Part shown: positions 1 through 8,429 of the stretch, in pieces
Position numbering within the stretch: position 1 is the stretch's first letter
Layout of the letters: every line of letters starts with the position of its first letter
Assembly: GCA_015680685.1 (NCBI GenBank)
Contig: MNCI01004274.1
Span: 2,433 to 30,005, forward strand
Reading direction: 5' to 3'
DNA: 27,573 bases
Source of the DNA: Gnetum montanum
Lineage: Eukaryota; Streptophyta; Gnetopsida; Gnetales; Gnetaceae
Translations under genes and position numbers: made by a program
The notes under the pieces: model-generated
Database searches by the model: none
What the model was told of the DNA's origin: nothing
Seen by the model: only the letters and a program-made list of their open reading frames with translations

Positions 1-224
1 TTTATCTTCTAAGCTATGAGGGAAAGGGTTGAGAAACTAACTAACTCTAACTAATGTCCTAAGTCTAAATTAACTAGCGTCAGCATCCATTCCCACTTAC
101 CGTACACACCCTGAACTATGCAACTGTGGCTACCAAACGCTAATCATTGCTGGGATCACCACACGTAACGCAAGTGCTCGAAGTGGTCGTACTATGGCAC
201 CTATTTAGCCTAAGTGTAATAAGC

Positions 225-510
225 AGTCGATTCCTTGGCTAGCCGTACACACTCGTGGATGCTCGTAGCCAAGTCGTACTTATCACACGTTCTAGCCTAG
301 AGATGAGTAGTCGATTCCTTAACTAGCCGTACACATTGGACTACTACTGGGATTACCAAGCGTAGATCCTAGAATACGCTACTGGGTTACCAAGCAGTCA
401 CAATGCTCGTAGTCAAGTTGTACTCACGCGTTGCGACGAGCAGCCGATTCCTTGATTAGCCATACACATCCGTGGATGCTCGCAATCAAGTCATACTCGT
501 GCGCACTAGG
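225..510. repeat. Internal duplicated blocks in LTR copy 1
   Basis: A block beginning AGTCGATTCCTTGGCTAGCC and running on through GTACACACTCGTGGATGCTCG occurs at about 225-280. It recurs shortened at 308-339 and again at about 442-510, with changes. Shorter CTACTGGG(AT)TTACCAAG blocks at about 344-360 and 380-396 lie between them. LTR copy 2 has fewer of these blocks, so copy 1 or its source gained them by local duplication within the transcribed part of the LTR. Confidence 0.7.
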
Positions 511-746
511 AAAGCAATAAATAATAATGAAATAAAACCATGTACTCCAAGGTTTATCCAATCAAGTTCGTCTTTATTGCCATACACAACTTGTGTTTAG
601 GTTACAAAGTTGCTCGAATAAAGAGCCATTCACTCTAGGACTCCTACTGCGAGCACATGGGAAATTAATCTAACTCTGGAGTGTTCAAATTGCCAGAGCT
701 TCGCTACTTCTAGCCAGGATTGGGAAATGAGGGGAGTGCCGCCTCT

Positions 747-754
747 TATTTATA
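747..754 (-). promoter_or_regulatory. LTR TATA box, copy 1
   Basis: TATAAATA is read on the minus strand, 148 bp inside the LTR tip and just downstream of the GATATC array. Copy 2 has the same octamer at 2992-2999. Copy 3 has a one-transition variant at 11226-11233. The shared position supports a real LTR promoter. Confidence 0.65.
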
Positions 755-772
755 CATATGGTGGCGGACCGC

Positions 773-874
773 GATATCGCATACGTGATATCGTAGGGAA
801 AGACACGATATCGCGTATGCGATATCACATGGGATGCGATATCGTGGCGGCCGCGATATCGCGTACGCGATATT
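773..874. repeat. GATATC palindrome array in LTR copy 1
   Basis: Six exact GATATC hexamers start at 773, 787, 807, 821, 838 and 855, and a seventh, GATATT, starts at 869. The start-to-start steps are 14, 20, 14, 17, 17 and 14 bp. Most sit in a wider GCGATATCGC palindrome. The array lies between the LTR tip and the TATA box, so it occupies the upstream promoter of the element. The same position in the other two family LTRs carries decayed versions. Its function is unknown; binding sites for a host factor are one possibility. Confidence 0.85.
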
Positions 875-939
875 GCGGCACTATGCATGGCGCATCTCAT
901 CAACTAGGATTGTTGCCACTGTGATCGAACACAGTATCT

Positions 940-1990
940 CTATACCAACTTTGGATGTAACGTACTTCCGCAATACTCATATAAATGTAACAAGATTGGG
1001 CATTGGCCCTTGGGGTGATTGTACAGGCAAATGTTGCATTCATACATATGATTGGCAGTTGAGCTCTTATTTTCCTCATCCCTTCTTTCCGATTGTCTAA
1101 TGATATTTTGTCCTACTTCTAGGGTTGTCAAAACTTTATCTCCAATAATATTGATATATTCTCCACCCTTTTTATGCATCCATTCTAGCATCTTATTGAT
1201 CTTTTCCTTGATTTCATTTAATGATTGTTGTACTAGCAAAGATGGTTCCTCCTCCTTGAGATGGGTTGATTTCTCCTTTTTATGATTATCGACCTCTGTT
1301 AAGTTGAGATTTTGGTCCCGTTGATGTTTTTCAACACTCTTCCATCTAGCCATTTCTCCTTCTTCTTTTACTACTCGCTTAATAAGCTCTTGGAATTGGT
1401 GGGTTCATAGTTCGTATAGTTGACCTTCGGCATACATCCTAAGGATCTCTCTTGTTTCATTACAAAGCCCATCAATGATATGGTACATTAGCCTTTCCTT
1501 GGAGAACTCATGGCCTGGGCAGTTGTTTAACAGTGCATAATATCTTTCTAAGGCCATGTCCAAGGGTTCATGTTGTGCTTGTTTCCACTCTTGGATTTTT
1601 TTCCTCAAGGGCAACACTCTTGCGTAGGTTTGATATCTTTCGTTAAAGAGTTATACCATTGTTGGTCAACGTCGAATTGAATTTGGTTTTAACGATCTAT
1701 ACCATACTTTTGCTTGGCCAACGAGTGTCATAGGAAAGAGCTTGAGTTTTTTCCAACCATTATCAATGTTGTTGCATGCATAGGCATCGTAGAAGGCTTG
1801 TAAATGTTGTTTCGGATCTAATTCATAGCCTCCTGAGAAATTGAAAAAGTTTTTTAAATTAAGCCCGAGTAGGTGGCTCTCTTTACAATGCCTATGGGAG
1901 ATTCGAACAGCCTCTTGTATTTGCATTAGGCTTGTAGTGGCTAGTAGGGGTTCATCATAATTGAGTAAGTTATGCTTTCGTGTGTTGGGA
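940..1990 (-). pseudogene. gag: Ty3/gypsy gag, broken (left unit)
   Basis: Gag forms the particle shell and binds element RNA. Three pieces in order cover most of the protein. At 1926-1666 is the start of the capsid-type domain, with SGGYELDPKQHLQAF, a match in style to plant retrotransposon gag, followed by a KLFPMTLVGQAKVWYRSL block. At 1617-1405 is the rest of that domain (EPLDMALERYYALL and IIDGLCNETREIL). At 1353-940 is a lysine- and glutamate-rich helical stretch ending in a zinc knuckle of form CX2CX3HX4C (Cys106, Cys109, His113, Cys118 of that 137-residue piece). Frameshifts separate the pieces. Homologous blocks occur in the right unit near 9300 and 8500. The start codon is not certain. 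Confidence 0.8.
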
Positions 1991-2253
1991 TGATGCTACC
2001 TTTGTTTATGTTTATAAGAAACCCCCACCTCGGATTGCGTACTCCAATCTTCATTTTCATATAATTCATTGGTTCTCCAATGAATTCCCTCACTTGATGT
2101 GGCGTTATCATAGTCTTGTAGGAGAGGCATGGTTGCAAAATTGTGTGTGAATTTGAATGTGACTTTTTGTAATTATTTCTTCCTAAAAGATATATCATTA
2201 ATTCCTATATAATGACCTTGTATGATAGAACTAATCTAAATAACTAGCACCGT
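1991..2253 (-). other. Untranslated leader of left gypsy unit
   Basis: This lies between the primer site and the gag-like coding region on the minus strand. No long conserved frame is seen. An open stretch at 2198-1941 shows no recognisable domain and is treated as chance. Confidence 0.4.
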
Positions 2254-2270
2254 CCCCAACAATGGCGCCA
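2254..2270 (-). other. Primer binding site (tRNA-Asp type), left unit
   Basis: On the plus strand the 17 bases CCCCAACAATGGCGCCA match the 3' end of plant tRNA-Asp as I know it, with three differences, all transitions. One base separates the site from the LTR tip at 2272. A TGGCGCC start next to the 5' LTR is usual for Athila/Tat-type plant elements. It fixes the element's direction as minus. Confidence 0.75.
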
Positions 2271-2271
2271 A

Positions 2272-3081
2272 TGATGAGTGGCGAGGTACCCCTACACTCA
2301 ACCATACGAATACAAGCGCTTCACACACGATCCGATCAAACTCCACAGATAGACTAGTTGTGGTATCTAGACAGTTACTTGTAGATCGTAGTTTGTTATC
2401 TTCACACTTGGACTAGTATTACCTTCTCACGTATGGTTTAATCCAGAGTGAGGTGTATTATGTGTTCCTACACTTATGCTACTCCTGGGTATGATGAGAA
2501 ATAATATCCACTAAGCTAAGAGAGAGAGAGGGTGAGAGAGAGTCTAAACTAGCCTAAGTGCGATAAGCTTCCATTCCTTAATCATCTGTGCACATCTTGG
2601 ACCTCATGCACAACTACCACTGGGATTACCAAGTGCATGGCCTAGGTATGCTACTAGATTATCAAGTAGTCACACTTAAATGCTAGTGATTAATTTGTAC
2701 TCATTCCATGTTACTAGGAGATAGGGGTAGAGAGATATTAACTAAGAAAGCAATAAATAACAATAACAATTAATTAATTAAGCTAAGTGGATGCTGCAAT
2801 AATGAAGTAATCTTGATCTTTATTTTTGGTCATGTGCATGTCCAAGTACATCACACTTGAATAAGGATGTCATACAATTACAATCATCACACTGCAGGCA
2901 TGCACTGGGAGAAAGGGTTGAGAGGAAAAACTGACAAAAATTCCCTACCTTAATACTAAAAGCTCTCCTTTAACCAAATCTTCCTACCTCTTATTTATAT
3001 GTGAGGAGACAGACCATGATATCGCATATCCGATACTGTGTCTAGGCTGCAATATCGCAGCCAACAATTCATGACTCATCA
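2272..3081 (-). repeat. Ty3/gypsy LTR copy 2 (shared middle LTR)
   Basis: This 810-bp LTR runs from TGATGAG (2272) to CTCATCA (3081) on the plus strand, a perfect terminal inverted repeat. It is the 5' LTR of the left unit, because the primer site abuts it. It sits where the 3' LTR of the right unit should be. It holds TATAAATA on the minus strand (plus 2992-2999), an AATAAA-type signal near 2818, and a decayed GATATC array (exact copy at 3018-3023, with GATAC and AATATC variants). No good purine tract is visible beyond 3081. No clear target duplication can be assigned. Confidence 0.85.
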
Positions 3082-4130
3082 CCTAAAAAACCCACAAACC
3101 AAAGAGTCCATAGGCTTTAGGAATGACAGATGGATACAATAGTTAAGAATTCAGCCATAAAAATTTACCCAAGAACAACAATGTGTCGACCAAGATATAG
3201 ATTGATCATAAAATTGGCAATGAGGTGGAATAGGGAAAGCAATATGGAAAGAGAAGAGAGAATGGAATGGAATCCCAAAATCAAGGTTGTGTAAAGTCCC
3301 TTGTGTAGTATGTGATTAAGGTGACTTAATAAAATTTAGCCCAAATCCAGATTAAAACTAACCACATCTAGTGACCTCGCATCAACACACCTTACCATCC
3401 TATCCTCATAAAGCAACAAGAATGCTTTCAAAGAGCAACCACCATCCCAAAAAGAGAAGAATAAAGAGGCAGGAAGTGAGAAGGCACCTTTGTTAGAGGG
3501 AACCGTCAGGCATGGGTAGCATGTCTTTCCAATGCCATAACCATGTTTCTTTATTATGTCTAAAGTGTGTGCTTTGAATTCCAACCTAGGTTTTTTTTTT
3601 TAGTGAGAACCACACCATGCAAAGACTTATTTGATTCATTCGACTTCCCAAGATTAGTCGACAATGAGATGATGGAAAACATTCAAGTACCCAACAAAAT
3701 AGCTAGCACAAATATGTTGAATCCCCTTGAGGTCACACCCTTTTCAATCCTTTTGAATCTTTCCTTGGTTTGAAGAATATCAAGCCATCGATTCATTAAT
3801 AGGTTTGCTTAGAAAAAGGGATAGTACAGTTCCAAAACCAAGGGAGACTATAGAGTCGAATGGATGAATGGATGACATGGACTCATTACTTGTTTTATCA
3901 AAAGAAACCATATCTTAGCATAAACATTAAAATTCAAAGGTAAAAACCAAACATTAGCAAGCAATACTATTATAATACAATCCATCATCATGAGCACTTA
4001 TTATATGATGAGTGAGAGTTAATCAGACAAAATGAAATAGGGAAAGAAATAGTAAAAATGTTAATGATGGTGTAAAAAAACAAGTAAACATGAAAAATTT
4101 GTAAAACAAAAACGACAAAAGAAATTGAGG
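3082..4130 (-). other. 3' region of right gypsy unit, no recognised gene
   Basis: This lies between the end of pol and LTR copy 2. It is AT-rich, with short open stretches on both strands (for example 3336-3584 and 3567-3773) that show no domain or family resemblance. Plant elements of this clade often have a long 3' non-coding or env-like stretch here. No transmembrane envelope-like ORF can be supported. Confidence 0.45.
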
Positions 4131-4139
4131 ACTTAGAGT

Positions 4140-4758
4140 AGTTAGCATTGGTGGCCTTCTCCCCCACAACTAAGTCGAAAGGAGGAGATCTGAAGTAATG
4201 AGCAGGGTTGTCCATTAACAGAGGTAGTGTTAGTACTAGTCATTTTAAGCTCATGGAAAGCATTGGTTTGCTAGTTGTTGACCAATAATTTTTTATTCGA
4301 GCTTTCATGTTTATATATCATCATGGCCCATGAAGGAAAATTTTCATGAATGATACAAGGTCCTTCCCACAACATTTGAAATTTAGTTTGTTGTGGCACA
4401 TGTGCAGGATTCTAATAGAGAACCCTATCTCCTTGTTGGTATGTCACTTTTCTAATTTTTAGGTCATGACATTTTTTGTTGAAGGCCTTGTGTAGTTCAT
4501 TAGATGACAGGGTGGCTAATCAATTCTCATCTAGTGAGTTAAGATTCATTAAGCATTCTTTTTGCACTAGACTCAGGTCAAGGTTAAGGTTAAATGCTAT
4601 AGATAGTGTACGAAGCTTAGCTTGGATAGGAAGTGTTCGAAGTTTACCATACACTAACTCATAAGGAAAGTAGCCTATAGGGAGTTTCATGTGGAGTGGT
4701 AGGCCCAAAGAGCATTGTTCATTTTGGTGCTCTAGTCTCGCCTATACTTACTAATGGT
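4140..4758 (-). pseudogene. pol: Integrase C-terminal part, broken
   Basis: The stretch at 4708-4520 reads PIGYFPYELVYGK, then LPIQ, then a leucine- and asparagine-rich run. This is the usual block after the catalytic core in plant gypsy integrases (of the form 'PIG-SPY-LVYGK-CHLP'). Further along, with stops, come KKCHDLKIRKVTYQQGDRVL (near 4480-4420) and a WEGP block near 4360, matching the region just before the end of pol. The part from about 4300 to 4140 is only loosely coding. Confidence 0.75.
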
Positions 4759-5340
4759 TCATGTCAAGATTTTTTTGATTTTCCTATTGGTGACTTTGGC
4801 TTGACCATTCGCTTGAGGATGATATGGTGTAGTTAGTTTATGCTCAACTCCTAAGCATTGCATCAACTTCAAAAAAGCAACACCTGTAAAATGTGTATCA
4901 TTATCAAAAATAAGTGCACAAGGCATGCCAAGCCTATTTAGGATTTTTTGTTGAACAAATCGTGCAATGGTAGATGATGTACAATCAGTAATAGCAACTA
5001 CGTCTGCCCACTTTGTGAAATAGTCAATAGCAACAACAATGTATTCTTTTCCATTGGACATCAATATAATAGACCCCCTATGTCAAAGTGTTCTAATGGT
5101 TGAATCCATTATTGTGGACCCTCCATTATAGCAGTCATTCCCCCATCACATTGGTAGTGCTCACAAGATTGGACAAAATGATGGGCATCCTAAAATAATG
5201 TAGGCCAATAATATCCTGCAAGCAAGATTTTAATGGTTGTTCATCTCCTAGTGTAATGACCCCCACAAGGGCCCTCATGAGTGTCTTAGAGAACTCACAA
5301 TTGGTCTACATCGCGAACACACCATCAAACCAAGCCATCA
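4759..5340 (-). pseudogene. pol: Integrase zinc-binding and catalytic core, broken
   Basis: Integrase inserts element cDNA into host DNA. The N-terminal zinc domain is visible around 5280-5140 as HEGPCGGHYTRR, then a GYYWPTLF block and a HHFVQSC block, with stops and a damaged second Cys pair. The core runs from 5064 to 4759. It has AIDYFTKW at residues 12-19, the second catalytic Asp in IFDNDTHF (D54) and the YHPQANGQA block. The residue 36 after D54, normally the catalytic Glu, is Lys (codon AAA at plus 4795-4797). The first catalytic Asp seems to lie in a damaged FDIGG block just upstream, near 5080. Confidence 0.85.
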
Positions 5341-5439
5341 AGACACACCTTGTAAAGATGTCCATTGATTTCCATGAAATGTTTAACTCAGTGGAGAAAC
5401 AGTTGTTTCTTTCTAACGTCAAGCTCTTGTGATATTTCC

Positions 5440-5960
5440 TATGTAAGGAGATAAGTAAGAATGCTACTATACCAATTTATATCTGTGGGTAATTGATTAT
5501 TTATTACACCTACAAAGAGAAGTTCATTAGGGAAGTGATCATAAATTGGATATTTATCCTCTTTGTTGTCCCATCGCAACCGAGATAAATGATTAGCAAC
5601 AACATTCTCGGTGCCCTTACAATCTACTATCGTGATATTGAACCCTTGCAAGATCACCAACTATCGTATGACACAAGGGCTCACCGTTGGTTTATTCATA
5701 AGGAACCGAATTCCACTATGATTTTTGTGTACATATACCTTATAGCCTAATACATAGTGCCTAAATTTTTCTAGTGCAAACACCATAACCATTAACTCTT
5801 TTTCTGTTGTGGTATAGTTGAGTTGTGCACCCATAATACTTCAACTTTCATAGTGAATGTAATAGGGATATTTTTGGTCATCTAACTATGTAAGTACAGC
5901 TTCTAAAGTAAAATTGGATACATCAATCATTATATGGAATGGTCTGGATCAATCAAGAGC
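5440..5960 (-). pseudogene. pol: RNase H domain, broken
   Basis: RNase H removes the RNA template after minus-strand synthesis. With stops, the minus strand shows a PFHIMIDVSNF-type first strand, then QLNYTTTEKELMVMVFALEKFRHY around 5835-5760, and then the open stretch at 5660-5439. That stretch carries GFNITIVDCKGTENVVANHLSRL, with the conserved 'KGxENVVADHLSRL' end of plant gypsy RNase H altered from ADH to ANH. It lies between RT and integrase, as expected. Confidence 0.8.
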
Positions 5961-7052
5961 TTGTAGAATGGGTGTTTCTATGAGCTTCTGTTTCAAGGTT
6001 TGGAAAGCTAGCTCACATTCCTTGGTCCATTCAAAGGGTACGTCCTTTTTCATTAATTCTACCAATGATTTTGCAATCTTCAAAAAGTCTTTGATGAAAC
6101 ATCTATAATAGCTAGTATGTCCAAGGAATGATTGAATGTCTTTTATAGTTTCAAGTTGATGAGTGATTCCTTGGATGACCTTAATTTTTTCAGGATCTAC
6201 CTCCATCCTTGTTTGTGAAATTTTATGCCCTAATACAATGCCCTCTTTGACCATTGAGTGGCTTTTCTACCAATTGAGCCTTAGGTTGGTTTATACACAT
6301 CATTTCAGGACCTGCTCTAATTTATCCAATGCTTGTTCGAAGTCTACTCTCTAGGTAGAGAAATCATCCATAAAAACCTCCACACCATTTCCTACTTGCT
6401 GCTAAAATGTACTGAAAACCAGACGTTGAAATGTTGTTGGGGCATTGCATAAGCCAAATGGCATCTGCCTATATGCAAATGTCCCCCAAAGACTTGTGAA
6501 TGTAATCTTGACTTGGTATTCTGGTGCTATTTGAATTTGATTGTACCCACTATAACCATCCAAAAAACTATAATAGCAATGCCTTGCAATGGTATCTAAA
6601 ACATGGCCAACGAATGGAAATGGGAAATGGTCTTTAAATGTTGCCATGTTTAATAGGCTAAAGTCTATTCACACCCTCCATTTACCTCCCTTTTTAGACA
6701 TAATGACTAATGGACTAATCCATTCACTATCAGCAATGGGGTAAATGAACCCGACCTTTAAAATTTGTTCAATTTCTTCTTTAACTACTTACTTAAGCTT
6801 TAGGTTCAGTCGTCTTTGCAGTTATTGTCGAGGCTTCATAGAGGGGTCAATGTAAATTCTATGTTGGCATATCCCAAGATCTATTCTAGTTAATTCGAGA
6901 TATGACCAAGCAAAGGCTTTTGACCATTTATTTAACATGTTCAGCAACTTTTCTTTTTGTTGAGAAGCAAGCTTAGCATTAATGATTACTGATTTTCCAT
7001 TCTTGAGAAATGTATACTCCATACCAGTGGGGCTCTTGCTTAAACTCATCAA
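5949..7052 (-). pseudogene. pol: Reverse transcriptase, broken
   Basis: RT copies element RNA into DNA. Blocks in order: an HRIYIDPSMKPRQ lead-in (7052-6822); a KKGGKWRV-type block near 6700 with a stop; the open stretch 6647-6402 with DHFPFPF, FLDGYSGYNQIQIAPE, FAYRQMPFGLCNAPTTFQR; the catalytic FMDDF at plus 6360-6374; and the thumb and connection at 6254-5949 (GHKIS, DPEKIKVIQ, FLGHTSYYRCFIKDF, PFEWTKEC). The catalytic Asp pair is kept, but there are several stops, for example between 6402 and 6374 and around 6280. The insert usual in Athila between KKGG and the IDYR-like block appears absent, so the lineage within Athila/Tat is uncertain. Confidence 0.9.
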
Positions 7053-7059
7053 GGATTTT

Positions 7060-7300
7060 CAACTTCCCCCAATTGATATTTTTAGTGTTAATACTTGGAA
7101 GTTGGCAATGGACTTGCTCTAATGCATCTATGCTATCAATATAGGCACAAGTCAAGCTCTCAGTTGGTTCCATGCATATAGTTGAATTGCTCTCTTGGTC
7201 AATTGTCAGCCACTAGGTGCCTTCCTATCTTGTGGCTACTGCATACATGCATCTTTGTATGTCAGTCACTTGTGCACACTAGTTTTATGCAGGTAATGTT
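7060..7300 (-). pseudogene. pol: Pol linker between protease and RT
   Basis: The open stretch at 7173-6979 begins PTESLTCAYIDSIDALEQVH and corresponds to the variable, acidic spacer between protease and RT in plant gypsy polyproteins. It has no enzymatic motif. Its frame is broken on both sides. The assignment rests on position and on the low-complexity acidic composition. Confidence 0.5.
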
Positions 7301-7314
7301 AAGTGTTGTACAAA

Positions 7315-7760
7315 TTAGGACTTCTGCATGTAGTTGCACCCTGTGTCACTGTATGCGATGCATGGAACTTTCTTCTTCTTGATCTTTCCAAACATATTTT
7401 CTTTTAATATTTCTAGGGAAAGATTACATATTCCTAGGCATGTAGCAATCGTACTTAGCCATGCTCTTCTCATTATGATTGGGAAGTCCCCCTTATAGTT
7501 GTTGACTTGGATCACTAGGAAATCAACCAGATACGACCACCCACAAATAGTGGTGAAAATGTCCTCCATGAGTCCCAATGGAACAATGATGGACTGGTTG
7601 GCCAACTTTAAATGGATGTTACTCTTCTTTAGCAGAGGCAAGTTCTAGGCTTTATACATTTCCTGGGAGATTAAATTTACACCAGAACCTAAATCCAAAA
7701 GAGCTTTGCAAGGCTCATTTCCAATGATTTGCAAATAAATAAGAGGACTTCCAGGATTAG
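7315..7760 (-). pseudogene. pol: Aspartic protease, broken
   Basis: The protease would cut the Gag-Pol polyprotein. The active-site block reads ALLDLGSGVNLIS on the minus strand (DLGSG at plus 7681-7695), the plant gypsy form of the D-S/T-G motif. One in-frame stop follows. The open stretch 7641-7315 then gives LKLANQSIIVPLGLMEDI, VDFLVIQV and DFPIIMRRAWLST, the flap and second-half blocks (usually 'LADRS-PRGIVEDV' and 'PIILGRPFLAT'). The 'ILGR' position is MRRA, so the second half is degraded. Confidence 0.85.
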
Positions 7761-7959
7761 AGAATTTCCTAGGAAGATGACTAGCTTTAATCCAATTAGT
7801 GATGGCATGGGTTAACATGACAATATGCGTTGGGTGTAATTTTTGGTTTGAAGGAAGATTCGAAGATTCAAATGATGATGGGGCATTTGGATAATTAACC
7901 GCTTGCAGTTGTAAGAACTTGGTTGGACTTTTGGTTCTAAAGAAAGGTCTCTTCTTTGA

Positions 7960-8200
7960 TTAGTTGTCCAAACCAAAAGTAGGATGAGGATTGATAGCCC
8001 TTGTAGTGTTATGTTACTGCTACTAGGTAGGAAGCTCACCCTACATAGTTGGAGCAGGTGGTAATGGAGTTGAGGGTGGAAGAGGTCCAGACAGATAATA
8101 AGGATAGTGCGTATGTGGAACATCACCTTGAGGAGAAGAAGTTCTATAGTACTCAAGGGCCTAGTAGTGAGGTTGAAGGGCAACATGACTAGTAGAGTCA
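7960..8200 (-). pseudogene. gag-pol: Proline-rich Gag-protease linker
   Basis: In one minus-strand frame this stretch reads as a tyrosine-, proline- and histidine-rich run (for example SSPQGDVPHTHYPYYLSGPL) with stops. This is the unstructured region often found between the Gag zinc knuckle and protease. Open stretches in other frames here, including 7812-8201 on the minus strand and 8202-8453 on the plus strand, are shadows. Confidence 0.5.
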
Positions 8201-8429
8201 TGTGGAGAGATTAGTTGCTAAACATAATACCCGTATGGATCAGGTTGATGGTAAGGGTATTGTTGACATGCTGGTGGCATCCCCCATGATTGTGGGTGTT
8301 TTAATCATTGATATTGTTCATTCGGTTGTGGTGGAGCTCCACTCGAATAATATGTTAAGGGTTGGTGGAACTGCCTTGGGTTACCCTGAGGATAAGGTAA
8401 CCTTCTGGGTGTTTATCGTCTGTTTAACC

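Larger units (their letters stand above)
1..902 (-). repeat. Ty3/gypsy LTR copy 1 (left end outside window)
   Basis: This is the left-most of three LTRs of one family. It ends on the plus strand with CTCATCA, the mirror of the TGATGAG that opens the family's other side, so the true tip is at 902; about 200 bp of the other side lies before the window. Reading the minus strand, the order is tip, a GATATC palindrome array (773-874), TATAAATA (plus 747-754) and an AATAAA signal (plus 573-578). This is the order of a U3-R promoter and polyadenylation region. The 60-560 part matches 10740-10900 and 2540-2720 in blocks such as CTGGGATTACCAAG. It keeps many CpGs, unlike the other copies. Confidence 0.85.
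903..2271 (-). mobile_element. Gag-only Ty3/gypsy unit between LTR copies 1 and 2
   Basis: Reading the minus strand from LTR copy 2, this interval holds a primer site, about 260 bp of leader and a broken gag. It then stops within about 40 bp of the gag zinc-knuckle ORF at the tip of LTR copy 1. There is no protease, RT, RNase H or integrase, and no purine tract beside LTR copy 1. Either one deletion removed pol and the 3' part up to the LTR edge, or LTR copy 1 belongs to a separate insertion into this gag. A non-autonomous gag-only family is a third option. Confidence 0.7.

Noticed and set aside
773-874. CRISPR-like array
   Set aside because: The repeats are only 6-10 bp palindromes with spacers of 4-14 bp, inside a plant LTR; there are no cas genes.
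685-924. Open stretches on both strands over the GATATC array
   Set aside because: The repeated RYR/ISRTRY residues simply translate the palindrome array; this is the LTR promoter, not a gene.
3082-3100. Purine tract beside LTR copy 2
   Set aside because: On the minus strand it is GT-rich rather than purine-rich (GGGTTTTTTAGG), so it was not called.
3336-3773. Possible env-like ORFs in the gypsy 3' region
   Set aside because: They are short, have no signal or membrane anchor pattern, and lie on both strands in AT-rich DNA.
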